A DNA stretch of 33,488 nucleotides from Promicromonospora citrea (GTDB lineage Bacteria > Actinomycetota > Actinomycetes > Actinomycetales > Cellulomonadaceae): the NCBI RefSeq assembly GCF_013004695.1, contig NZ_JABEMG010000043.1:1-33488 (forward strand), written 5' to 3'. The position numbers were made by a program, and so were the translations under genes. This document shows positions 13,974 through 21,416 of this stretch, piece after piece. The stretch's first letter is position 1. Each line of letters opens with the position of its first letter. The notes below the pieces were generated by a model, which worked only from the letters and a program-made list of their open reading frames with translations, did no database searches and was not told the origin of the DNA.

Positions 13974-16900
13974 CTACTCCTGGGTGATCACGAACTGCGA
14001 GCCCGACTGCACCTCGATGTCACCGTCACGGGAGTTCGTGATGGTCACGTCCGACAGGGTCGCGCTGCCGCGGGCGCCGTTCATCGCGAGGATGCCGGAG
14101 CCGTTGTTCGACCTGTCGATCCGCACGCCGCTGATCCGCACGTCGGGCATGTTCCCGTCCTTGAACTGGATGCCGTCGTACGTCGAGTCGACGATGTCGG
14201 TGTCCCGGATGACCACGCCCACGATCGGGTGCGTCTGCGCGAACAGGGTGATCGCGCCGAACTCCTGGTCCTCGTTCCAGAACGCCCCGCCGGTGCGGTA
14301 GAGCCCGTTGTCGGCCACCAGCGTCGTGCCGGAGAACGGCAGCGGGCTGTGGTCGGTGGCGAGCATGATGCCGGGGTAGTTCATCGTGTCGTAGACCAGG
14401 TTGCCCTCGATCGTGTTGTCGTAGCCGCCGTAGATCGCGATGCCGTTGGCGCGCCACGGCAGCTGGACGGTGTTGTTGCGGAACGTGTTGTCGTGGCCGA
14501 TGTCCACCGACTGGTCCCGCACGTACGGGTTCGCCCAGACGGCGAGCGCGTCGTCGCCCGTGTTGCGGAAGGACGAGTTGACCACGATCGAGTTGCGCGT
14601 GCCGTTGCTGAAGTTGACGCCGTCCGCGTAGGTGTTGCGGATGCGCATGCCGGACAGCTCCAGCCCGTCACCCGGACCCCACAGCTCCGGGATGTTGCTG
14701 TAGTCGCGCCCCACCCAGACCGCGACGTTGGCGTGCTCGATCCACACGTTGCTGATCTTCGTGTCCTGCCCGAAGCGCCCGTTGAGCGCGACGCCGCCCT
14801 CGGCGTCGCCGTCGCCGCCGCGGATGCGGCCGGAGCCGAAGATCGCGATGTCGGAGATCTGCACGTTGTCGTCGATGTCGAAGCCGAAGTTGCCCTCGTG
14901 CGGGTGGTTGATGCCCCCGGCGTCCTGCGGCTGGATCAGGCTGTAGAGCTGGGAGTGCCACATGCCCGCACCGCGGATGGTGACGTCGCTGATGCCGACC
15001 TGGTTGTGGGTGCCGCGGTCCTGCGGGTCGTCGGTGAGGATCTTCTTCTCCTGGCGCCACTGCCCCGCCGGGATCCACACGCAGTCGATCTCGCCGTTCT
15101 GGTCGGCGGTGACGGCCTCCTGGATGGCGTCGGCGTCGTCGATCCCGTCGTCCGGCACGGCGCCGTACTCCGTGATCGACGTGCACTGCGCGGGCTTGGA
15201 CGCCGCCGGCGCCACCTCCTCCAGCTCGACGAGGTCGAGGACGTAGAACGCCGCGTCGTCGTCGGCGTCGCGCTGGAGGCGGAACTCGGTGCCGGCGGGG
15301 AACGTACGGCCCAGCAGCGCGTGCGACTCGTCGAACAGCCGCCGCGCGTCGCCGCCCGGGGTGTTGGTCAGCCCCTCGGGCTGGTCCGTGGTGCCGTAGA
15401 GCCACGAGTGCCGCGACGAGAGGGTCAGCTTCTGCACGAACTCGCCGTCCGCGTAGAGGCTGATCGTTTTCTCGAGGCCGCCGCCCGACGGCGCGTCGGG
15501 GATCGAGGCGCGCACGACGATCGAGTTGGTGGGCACCGTCGACGTGAGCTCGACGTACTGCCCGGTGCTCGTCAGCCGCACCGACTGCCGGCCCGACGAC
15601 TCGGTCGCGAAGTTCGTGTGACCGAAGGTGCGCTCCGGGTCGGCCTGCAGCAGCGTGCCGGTGTACGGGCCGTCCTCCGCCTCGTACGTCGTGTACGGGA
15701 CGGCGGCGCCGCGGCCGACCGTGAGCGACAGGGTGCCGGTGTTGTTGTCCTCGTTCGTCTCCGGCACGACGTCGGTCGCGTCGGCCGTCGCGGTGACGGT
15801 CACGCCGCCGTCGGCCGCGCTCCACGTACCGGACGGACGGACGGTCACCGTCTCGCCCGCCGGGACCGCCGGCGTCGTGGCGTCGAGCCGGGTCGAGCCC
15901 GCGACGACGCGCGTGACGGAGCCGGCCGCCGCCGTCTCGTCGCCGCGGTTGCGCACCTGGACGGCGAACGACACGGCGGCGCCGACGGCGGGGTTCGCCG
16001 GGTCGGAGCTCACCGAGACGACCTCGAGGTCGGGGCCGGGCGCCTCGCGCACGACGAGCGGCTGCCCGGCGGTGAACGCGTTGTCGGACTCGTCCTGCTC
16101 GGCCACCGTGTTGCCGGGATCGACGACCGCGCCGACCGTGTACTCGCCCGCCGGACGGGTGCCGGCGTCGACCTCGACCTGCGCGGACGCGCCGGGCTGC
16201 AGGGCGCCCACGTCGGCGGACCCGACCGTCGCACCGCCGAGCCGCGCATCGAGCGTCGTGGCGGCCGACGCGCGGTCGCCCGTGTTCTCGACGGTCGCGG
16301 TGACCGTCACCGGCGTCGTCGCCGTCGGCGCGGCCGGAGCGGTGCCGACCGCGGTGACGGTGAGGTTCGGACCGGGTGCGGGGGCTCCGTAGACCTCGAG
16401 CTCGGCGACCTGCCCGTTGCCTGCGCCCGTGTTGCCCGTGAAGCGCAGGCGCACGTCGGTCGCCGTGCCCGCGACGGGCACGTCCACCACGTTGCCGCTC
16501 CCCGGCGCGAAGGCACGCGCGGCGGACGGCGCGAGCTCCTGCCACGCGCCGTCGCCGGTCCGGCCGAGGACGGAGAACGTCTGCGTGCGCTGACCCCACG
16601 CACTGTCGGGGTTGAGCCGCACGCGCACGGTGCTCACCTCGGTGGGCGCCGCGAGCGCCACGTCGAGCGTCGACGGGTACTGCCCGCCCGCACCCTCCCA
16701 GTAGGTGCCGACGTCGCCGTCGACGGCGTTCTCGGCGCGGTAGACCCACTCGGTCGACGATGCCGCGGCGGGCCTGCCCTCCGCGTGGTTCGGGCCCGTC
16801 GGGTCCTCGGTCGGGTCGGTGGGGTCCGTCGGGTCGGGGTCGCCCGTCGGCGTGCCCCACACCTGCAGCTCGGAGACCTGTCCGCTGCCCGCCCCGGTGT

Positions 16901-17381
16901 TCGCGGTGAACACGAGGCGCACCTCGTCGGCCTCGCCGTCGAGCGGGATCTCGACGCGGTTGCCGGTCGCGGGGTCGAACGCGTGCTCCTCGGCGGCGAC
17001 GAGGGTCCGGAACGCCGTGTCGCCGGCGGACCGCGCCTGCACGCTGAAGGTCTGGGTCCGCGGCTGCCACACCGCGGGCGGCGGGAGCGTGACGACGGCA
17101 CGGTCGAGCGCGGCCTCCTCGCCGAGCTCGACCGTGAGGTGCGCGGGGTAGGCCCCGCCCGCGCCCTCCCAGTACGTCGCGGTGTCACCGTCGACGGCGT
17201 TGCCCGCGACGTAGCTCTGCGTCACGGACGACGCCGTCACGGGTGCGCGCAGCGCGAGGTTGGTCGCGTCGGCGGCGGAGGCGGTGCCGGCGGCGGCCAG
17301 GCCGAGCGGCGCGACGAGCGCCAGCGCGGCGCCCGCCACGACCGTGTGCCTCCAGGGTGTTCTCTTCCCGGGAATTCTCAT
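13974..17381 (-). CDS. Secreted multidomain alpha-1,3-glucanase (mutanase), GH87
   Basis: The 1135-residue protein has a Sec signal (to about residue 36, AAAGTASA), two discoidin/F5-8C-like sugar-binding domains (about 38-175 and 200-335) split by a DPTDPTDPTEDPTG linker, two CARDB-type Ig domains (starting PNLTVTAV near 333 and PDLEVVSV near 447), a beta-sandwich beginning TTYEAEDGPYTGTLLQADPE near 557, and a right-handed beta-helix from about 730 (CTSITEYGAVPDDGIDDADA). Candidate catalytic aspartates are Asp920 in YADGVNFSNG, Asp943/944 in NTGDDALAVW, and Asp964. The layout matches GH87 enzymes, which cut alpha-1,3-glucan of fungal walls and dental mutan. GAGGA stands five bases before the ATG. 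The family call rests on remembered motifs; a GH28- or GH49-like relative is the main alternative. Confidence 0.8.
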   Translation of the reverse strand: MRIPGKRTPWRHTVVAGAALALVAPLGLAAAGTASAADATNLALRAPVTASSVTQSYVAGNAVDGDTATYWEGAGGAYPAHLTVELGEEAALDRAVVTLPPPAVWQPRTQTFSVQARSAGDTAFRTLVAAEEHAFDPATGNRVEIPLDGEADEVRLVFTANTGAGSGQVSELQVWGTPTGDPDPTDPTDPTEDPTGPNHAEGRPAAASSTEWVYRAENAVDGDVGTYWEGAGGQYPSTLDVALAAPTEVSTVRVRLNPDSAWGQRTQTFSVLGRTGDGAWQELAPSAARAFAPGSGNVVDVPVAGTATDVRLRFTGNTGAGNGQVAELEVYGAPAPGPNLTVTAVGTAPAAPTATTPVTVTATVENTGDRASAATTLDARLGGATVGSADVGALQPGASAQVEVDAGTRPAGEYTVGAVVDPGNTVAEQDESDNAFTAGQPLVVREAPGPDLEVVSVSSDPANPAVGAAVSFAVQVRNRGDETAAAGSVTRVVAGSTRLDATTPAVPAGETVTVRPSGTWSAADGGVTVTATADATDVVPETNEDNNTGTLSLTVGRGAAVPYTTYEAEDGPYTGTLLQADPERTFGHTNFATESSGRQSVRLTSTGQYVELTSTVPTNSIVVRASIPDAPSGGGLEKTISLYADGEFVQKLTLSSRHSWLYGTTDQPEGLTNTPGGDARRLFDESHALLGRTFPAGTEFRLQRDADDDAAFYVLDLVELEEVAPAASKPAQCTSITEYGAVPDDGIDDADAIQEAVTADQNGEIDCVWIPAGQWRQEKKILTDDPQDRGTHNQVGISDVTIRGAGMWHSQLYSLIQPQDAGGINHPHEGNFGFDIDDNVQISDIAIFGSGRIRGGDGDAEGGVALNGRFGQDTKISNVWIEHANVAVWVGRDYSNIPELWGPGDGLELSGMRIRNTYADGVNFSNGTRNSIVVNSSFRNTGDDALAVWANPYVRDQSVDIGHDNTFRNNTVQLPWRANGIAIYGGYDNTIEGNLVYDTMNYPGIMLATDHSPLPFSGTTLVADNGLYRTGGAFWNEDQEFGAITLFAQTHPIVGVVIRDTDIVDSTYDGIQFKDGNMPDVRISGVRIDRSNNGSGILAMNGARGSATLSDVTITNSRDGDIEVQSGSQFVITQE

Positions 17382-17616
17382 GAACGTCCTCGTTCTCCCG
17401 CCGTGGCGGGCTCGGTCACCCGTGGGTCGCAGCGCCCGTCGAGGGCGGTCACACCCGGAGCGACATGGAAGATTTGCAGCGTGTGCACTGCTTTGTGCTC
17501 GTCGCTTGTCAATTTCTTGCAGTCTGCGGTGTGGACCTTACGGGCCGACCTCGTCGGACGTCAAGGGTTCCGGGCAGGCGGCAGCCACGCCCCGCAGGGC
17601 GGGCGGGCAGGACGGG
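17382..17616 (-). promoter_or_regulatory. Control region upstream of the GH87 gene
   Basis: This 235-base gap holds no credible ORF. On the minus strand there is a perfect -35 box, TTGACA (17507-17512), but no good -10 at the usual spacing. GCAG and CTGC (17477-17480 and 17489-17492) form a loose dyad around GTGCAC, and TTGCAG occurs twice in the same area, so regulator binding is possible. A local AT-rich patch spans about 17465-17530. Confidence 0.35.
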
Positions 17617-17940
17617 TCAGGCGGACGCCGCGGCGCGGACGCGCGCGAGCCGGTCGCGCATGAAGGCGGCCCGGTCGTTGAAGAACGCACGGGGCATCGG
17701 TTCTCCGGCGAGCCGGAGCACCCGGCCGGACCGGGGGTCGACGACGTCGACGTCCACGAGGGCCTCGTCCGCGTGCTCGTGCCCGACCCTCGTGGTGTAG
17801 CCCGCGGCGCGCTCTGCCCGTTCCCTGCGAAGCCCCGCGGCGACCACCGCACCGCGCCACGCCTGCCCCCAGAACCGCGACGGGACGCCCGGGACGAGGT
17901 CACGCCGGATGTCGGGGTGCCACGGCGCAGCGGCCGTCAT
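17617..17940 (-). CDS. Small protein of unknown function, coupled to the DUF4190 gene
   Basis: The 107-residue protein (MTAAAPWHPDIRRDLVPGVP...) is basic, without signal peptide or membrane segment. Features are FWGQAWRGAVVAAGLRRERA in the first half and VDVVDPRSGRVLRLAGEPMP then AFFNDRAAFMRDRLARVRAA at the end. I recognise no family. Its ATG (17938-17940) overlaps the TGA of the upstream gene (17937-17939) as ATGA, so translation is probably coupled and the two proteins may act together. Codon use is like its neighbours. Confidence 0.65.
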   Translation of the reverse strand: MTAAAPWHPDIRRDLVPGVPSRFWGQAWRGAVVAAGLRRERAERAAGYTTRVGHEHADEALVDVDVVDPRSGRVLRLAGEPMPRAFFNDRAAFMRDRLARVRAAASA

Positions 17941-19025
17941 CCGGGATACCGCGCGGTGTTCCTGATCCGGAAGACGGCGTCGCCGGGCACCTCGTCGAAG
18001 AAGACGACCTCGGTCGTCCCCGTCTTCCCGGCGCCGAGGTCCTCGACCAGCACGATCGCCGTGCCGTACGTGGTCTCGCCGTCCTCGCTCTCCGCGACGA
18101 GGTCGGCAGCGTAGGTGGTCGGCCCGCTCGCGCTGCTGGTCACGGTGACCGGCACCGTGAGCAGACCGATCTCGTCACGGCCCGGCGCACCGACCTCGAA
18201 GTCGTCGCCGAGGTCCACGAACCCGACCTCCTCGACGTGCGCGACGGTGAGCACGGGGACCGTGGCGTTGCCGCCGATCGGGGTCTCGAACTCGTGGGAG
18301 CCGGTCACGACGCCGTGCAGCCGCAGCACGTCACCGTTCCGCACGTCGGCGAGCAGCGCCTCCTCGCCGACGACGACCGCGCTGGACGTCAGCTCCCCGG
18401 ACTCGCCGGGCTGGTCGGCCCCCGCGGCGGCGACCAAGCGGTCGTCTCCCGTGCGGCTGTCGAACTGGAGCACCTCGGCGTACACCACGACCGAGCGGCC
18501 CTGCGCGCCCTCAGGATCCTTCGCGATCGACTCCCACCGCGCGGCGTCCACCTCGGCGTAGTCGGCCGGGTCGAAGGGCTCGGCCTCCGGCCCGGCGTCC
18601 GTGTCGCCGGGCGCCGCGGACTGCGCCGTCTCCCGCGCGATCTCCTCCCCGAGGTCGGAGACCCAGCCCACGGCCGCGACGGCGAGCACGACGCCGAGGC
18701 CCGCGCCCAGCACCGAGAGCACGATGCCGGTGACCGCCGCCCCGCGGCCGGTCGGCGGGTCGCCACGCCGTGCCCGGGCGAGCCCGACGATGCCGAGGAT
18801 CACGCCGAGGATCGCCGGGACGAACACCAGGCTCAGCACCACCGACACGATGCCGAGCACGAGGCTCGCCGTCGCCTGCGGGTTGCTCGCCGAGGAGCCG
18901 GCGCCCGGGCGGAGCCCCGGCGAGCCCGAGGGAGAGCCCGGGGGCGGGAGGTACGGCGACGGCACGTCCTGCGGACGCGAAGCCGGCTCGGCGAAGCTCA
19001 GGTCGTGCTCCCGCTGGTCCGCCAC
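17937..19025 (-). CDS. DUF4190-type membrane protein with extracellular domain
   Basis: The 362-residue protein has a Pro/Ser-rich cytosolic N-terminus (PSPYLPPPGSPSGSPG), two membrane helices typical of DUF4190 (ASLVLGIVSVVLSLVFVPAI and AVTGIVLSVLGAGLGVVLAV) joined by a short basic GLARARRGDPPTG loop, and a large acidic outer domain. That domain reads like an OB-fold segment (GRSVVVYAEVLQFDSRTG, VRNGDVLRLHGVV) followed by a DUF4352-like beta domain (LTVPVTVTSSASGPTTYAAD). I prefer GTG 19025, preceded by GGGGGAGAG, over ATG 19079, which has no ribosome site. The next gene overlaps its stop. The role is unknown; an envelope sensor or lipoprotein-like function is possible. Confidence 0.75.
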   Translation of the reverse strand: MADQREHDLSFAEPASRPQDVPSPYLPPPGSPSGSPGLRPGAGSSASNPQATASLVLGIVSVVLSLVFVPAILGVILGIVGLARARRGDPPTGRGAAVTGIVLSVLGAGLGVVLAVAAVGWVSDLGEEIARETAQSAAPGDTDAGPEAEPFDPADYAEVDAARWESIAKDPEGAQGRSVVVYAEVLQFDSRTGDDRLVAAAGADQPGESGELTSSAVVVGEEALLADVRNGDVLRLHGVVTGSHEFETPIGGNATVPVLTVAHVEEVGFVDLGDDFEVGAPGRDEIGLLTVPVTVTSSASGPTTYAADLVAESEDGETTYGTAIVLVEDLGAGKTGTTEVVFFDEVPGDAVFRIRNTARYPG

Positions 19026-19102
19026 AGCTCTCCCCCGTCGCCACGCCTCGCCCGGCCCGCTGCCGGCGGTCCTGTCCACCCCGGGCTGAGGCTCACGACC
19101 GC

Positions 19103-19108
19103 AGGATA
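19103..19108 (-). promoter_or_regulatory. -10 box upstream of the DUF4190 gene
   Basis: TATCCT on the minus strand is followed six bases later by GTG 19096, which opens a 32-codon ORF (to 18998) in a different frame that runs across the DUF4190 start at 19025. This may be a leaderless upstream ORF or simply the 5' leader. Confidence 0.35.
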
Positions 19109-19184
19109 GGGCGACATACGGTCGAAAACCGGCACAGCGGCGCCCTCCACCGGGTGAAGTCCGCGCCGGCCGCCCGCCAACACG

Positions 19185-19364
19185 TCAGGACGTCGCCCGC
19201 ACGCGGAGCGTCACGATCTGGAACGGGCGCGGCTCCAGGCGGACCTCGTCCCCGCCCTGCCAGGCCTGCTCGCCCAGGTCGCGCGCCAGGAGATCGGTGC
19301 GCCACGCCGCGGAGAACGGCGTGCCGATCGCGCCGGCGCCGTCGAGGTGGTGCTGCTCGGGGGG
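19185..19364 (-). pseudogene. C-terminal remnant of a GH38-like alpha-mannosidase
   Basis: The minus strand encodes GTPFSAAWRTDLLARDLGEQ and ends EVRLEPRPFQIVTLRVRATS with TGA at 19185-19187. A TDLLxRxLGE segment and a final RPFQIVTLR strand are typical of the extreme C-terminus of bacterial GH38 alpha-mannosidases, whose full length is about 1000 residues. Only about 60 codons remain. The reading frame breaks at a run of seven G (19359-19365) and no start exists upstream. The rest of the gene is missing and its place is taken by the MFS stump. The family name is from memory of the C-terminal pattern. Confidence 0.5.
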
Positions 19365-19375
19365 GCTCGTGCTCG

Positions 19376-19495
19376 ATGCGGACCGCGGCGCCGGGGCTGA
19401 TCGCCGCGTTCGGCTACCCGGGCCTGTTCCTGAGCGGCGCCCTGCTCGGCGTGCTGGGCGCGATCAGCGTGCCGCGGGTCAAGCAGGTGCGGTAG
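19376..19495 (+). pseudogene. C-terminal remnant of an MFS transporter
   Basis: The plus strand encodes PGLIAAFGYPGLFLSGALLG then VLGAISVPRVKQVR and TAG. A single hydrophobic helix followed by a short basic tail with VPRV is what the twelfth membrane helix of an MFS carrier looks like. The other eleven helices are absent. It abuts the GH38-like stump in the opposite orientation, so both genes lost their 5' parts. An ATG at 19376 exists but there is no ribosome site, so a real 39-residue protein is less likely. The stop codon lies 11 bases from the aldo/keto reductase stop. Confidence 0.5.
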
Positions 19496-19506
19496 CCGAT
19501 GCCGCG

Positions 19507-20385
19507 CTACCGCCCGCCGATCCGGTCGAGCTCGGCGACGTCCTCGGGCGTGAGCTCCAGCGCCGCTCCCGCCACGTTCTCGCGCAGGTGCGCCACCGAC
19601 GACGTCCCGGGGATCGGCAGGACGTTCGGCGAGCGCTGGAGCAGCCACGCCAGGGCGACGGCGATCGGCGTCGCGCCGAGCCGGGCCGCGACGGCCGACA
19701 GCGCGTCCGACTGCAGCGGCGTGAACCCGCCCAGCGGGAACCAGGGCACGTAGGCGACGCCCTGCCCGGCGAGCCGGTCGACCAGCGCGTCGTCCTCGCG
19801 GTGGGCCAGGTTGTACAGGTTCTGCACGCTGACCACGGGCGCGATCCGCTGGGCCTCCTCGACCTGCTCGGGCGTCGCGTTGCTGACGCCGAGGTGCCGG
19901 ATCACGCCCTGCTCGCGCAGGTCGGCGAGCGTCTCGAAGGCCCGCGCGACCGAGCCCGGCACCCGGCCCTGGGCGTCGCCGAGCCGCAGGTGCACGAGGC
20001 CGAGCGTGTCGACGCCGAGGGTCTCGAGGTCGTCCTCGACCTGGCGCCGCAGCTCGCCGGGCTCGCGCGCGACGGGCCAGCCGCCCTGCTCGTCGCGCCG
20101 GGCGCCGGCCTTCGTCGCCACGAGCAGGCCGGCCGGGTAGGGGTGCAGGGCCTCGCGGATCAGCTCGTTGACGACGCGCGGGCCGTAGGCGCCGGCGGTG
20201 TCGAGGTGGGTGATGCCGAGGTCGACGGCCTCGCGCAGGACGGCCAGGGCGCCGTCCCGGTCGGCGGGCGGGCCCATCACCCCCGGGCCGGCCAGCTGCA
20301 TGGCGCCGTAGCCGAACCGGCTCACGGTGAGGTCGTCGCCGAGCGTCCAGGTGCCGCCGGCCAGGGTGGGGGCTGAGGTGCTCAC
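19507..20385 (-). CDS. Aldo/keto reductase
   Basis: The 292-residue TIM-barrel protein carries the full catalytic tetrad: Asp62 and Tyr67 in HLDTAGAYG, Lys92 in ATKAG and His132 in LVHLRL. The NADPH-binding end LPIPGTSSVAHLRENV is also present. These enzymes reduce aldehydes and ketones with NADPH. GTG 20385 is preceded by GAGAGGA (20395-20401). It is divergent from a LysR-type regulator and shares a strong dyad operator in the 146-base gap, so it is probably the regulator's target. The substrate is unknown. Confidence 0.9.
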   Translation of the reverse strand: MSTSAPTLAGGTWTLGDDLTVSRFGYGAMQLAGPGVMGPPADRDGALAVLREAVDLGITHLDTAGAYGPRVVNELIREALHPYPAGLLVATKAGARRDEQGGWPVAREPGELRRQVEDDLETLGVDTLGLVHLRLGDAQGRVPGSVARAFETLADLREQGVIRHLGVSNATPEQVEEAQRIAPVVSVQNLYNLAHREDDALVDRLAGQGVAYVPWFPLGGFTPLQSDALSAVAARLGATPIAVALAWLLQRSPNVLPIPGTSSVAHLRENVAGAALELTPEDVAELDRIGGR

Positions 20386-20481
20386 GGGGGTGTTCCTCTC
20401 GTCGGTGCTGATCTCGTGACGGGGTGCACGTCGATCGTGCGCCGGGGCGGGTCGGGGCGTCCAAGACCGGTTCGGTCGCCA

Positions 20482-20502
20482 CTGATACCGCGCGGGTATC
20501 AG
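20482..20502. promoter_or_regulatory. LysR-type operator between reductase and regulator
   Basis: Perfect eight-base arms CTGATACC (20482-20489) and GGTATCAG (20495-20502) flank GCGCG. It contains the T-N11-A core expected of LysR-type regulator sites and lies between the two divergent genes, 30 bases before the LysR start. Confidence 0.7.
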
Positions 20503-20531
20503 CGCGCCGCGATCCGACGTACGCTGCCGCC

Positions 20532-21416
20532 GTGGACCGACCGGAGACCCGCGAGCTGCGCTACTTCGTCGCCGTCGCCGAGGAACTGCACTTCGGCCGT
20601 GCTGCCGAGCGCCTCACCATGGCGCAGCCGCCCCTGTCGCGCGCCGTCCAGCAGCTCGAGCGGCGGCTCGGCGTCACGCTCCTGGACCGCGACCGGCGCG
20701 GCGTGTCGCTCACACCCGCGGGCGAGGTGCTGCTCGCCGAGGCACGCCGGGCGCTCGACGCGGTCGACGCCGCCGTGCGCCGCACCCGGCGGGCTGCCGC
20801 ACCGAGACCGGGCCTCGTGCTCACCACCAAGGCCGGCGCCTCCCACGGGCTGCTCAAGCAGCTCCTGGACACCTACGGCGCACGGCCGGGCGCCGTCGAC
20901 GTCGAGGTCGTCCTGTGCGAGATCGGTGAGCAGGTCGGCCTGCTGCACGACGGCAGCGCGGACGTCGCGATCGTGCACGCCCCCGTCGACGTCCTCACCG
21001 GGCTCGACACGGTCGAGATCGTGACCGAGGGGCAGGTCGCGATCGTGCCGCGCGCCCACCCGCTCGCGCGCCGCACGACCCTCACGCTGGCCGAGGTGAG
21101 CGACGTGCCCGACCTCCCGATCGCGCGCTGGCCGCGGCACGACGGCACCTACCCGCCCGGTCCCGGACCCGAGGTGCACACCCAGGCCCAGCTCGCGCAG
21201 CTCGTCGCGCTCGGCCGCACCCTGCTGGTCATCCCCGCCTCGTCCCGTGCCTGGCAGTGGCCGGAGCACGTGGCGGTGCCCGTCGTCGACGCGCCGCCGA
21301 TCACGACGCTGCTCGCGTGGCCGGCCGGGGTGCGTTCGGCCGCGCTCGACGAGCTCGTGGAGACGGCGACGCAGCTCGCTGTGCCCGGTTCCGTGCCCGG
21401 TTCCGTGCCCGCCTAG
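20532..21416 (+). CDS. LysR-family transcriptional regulator
   Basis: The 294-residue protein has the LysR winged helix-turn-helix at residues 1-65 (RELRYFVAVAEELHFGRAAE, then RLTMAQPPLSRAVQQLERRL and SLTPAGEVLLAEA) and a periplasmic-binding-like effector domain from about 95. GTG 20532 is preceded by TACGCT (20520-20525) at six bases, so the mRNA should be leaderless. It faces an aldo/keto reductase and probably regulates it through the dyad at 20482-20502. The extreme C-terminus, VPGSVPGSVPA, comes from a tandem 12-base repeat. The TAG stop (21414-21416) overlaps the stop of the convergent gene in the sequence CTAG. Confidence 0.9.
   Translation: MDRPETRELRYFVAVAEELHFGRAAERLTMAQPPLSRAVQQLERRLGVTLLDRDRRGVSLTPAGEVLLAEARRALDAVDAAVRRTRRAAAPRPGLVLTTKAGASHGLLKQLLDTYGARPGAVDVEVVLCEIGEQVGLLHDGSADVAIVHAPVDVLTGLDTVEIVTEGQVAIVPRAHPLARRTTLTLAEVSDVPDLPIARWPRHDGTYPPGPGPEVHTQAQLAQLVALGRTLLVIPASSRAWQWPEHVAVPVVDAPPITTLLAWPAGVRSAALDELVETATQLAVPGSVPGSVPA
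21382..21412 (+). repeat. Short tandem repeat at the LysR 3' end
   Basis: GTGCCCGGTTCC occurs twice in direct succession, followed by a partial third copy GTGCCCG. The unit is four codons (VPGS), so slippage would add or remove residues without a frameshift. Confidence 0.75.

Noticed and set aside
17474-17534. Complete sigma-70 promoter for the GH87 gene
   Set aside because: The -35 box is perfect but no acceptable -10 box lies 16-19 bases away, so only a control region is reported.
13914-17663. 1249-codon open frame antisense to the GH87 gene
   Set aside because: Its composition is Arg/Val/Asp-rich and repetitive, as expected from the complement of C-ending codons; the opposite strand has recognisable domains.
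20465-20477. Second operator GACCG-GTT-CGGTC near the LysR site
   Set aside because: Five-base arms in GC-rich DNA are common by chance and the neighbouring 8-bp dyad explains regulation better.
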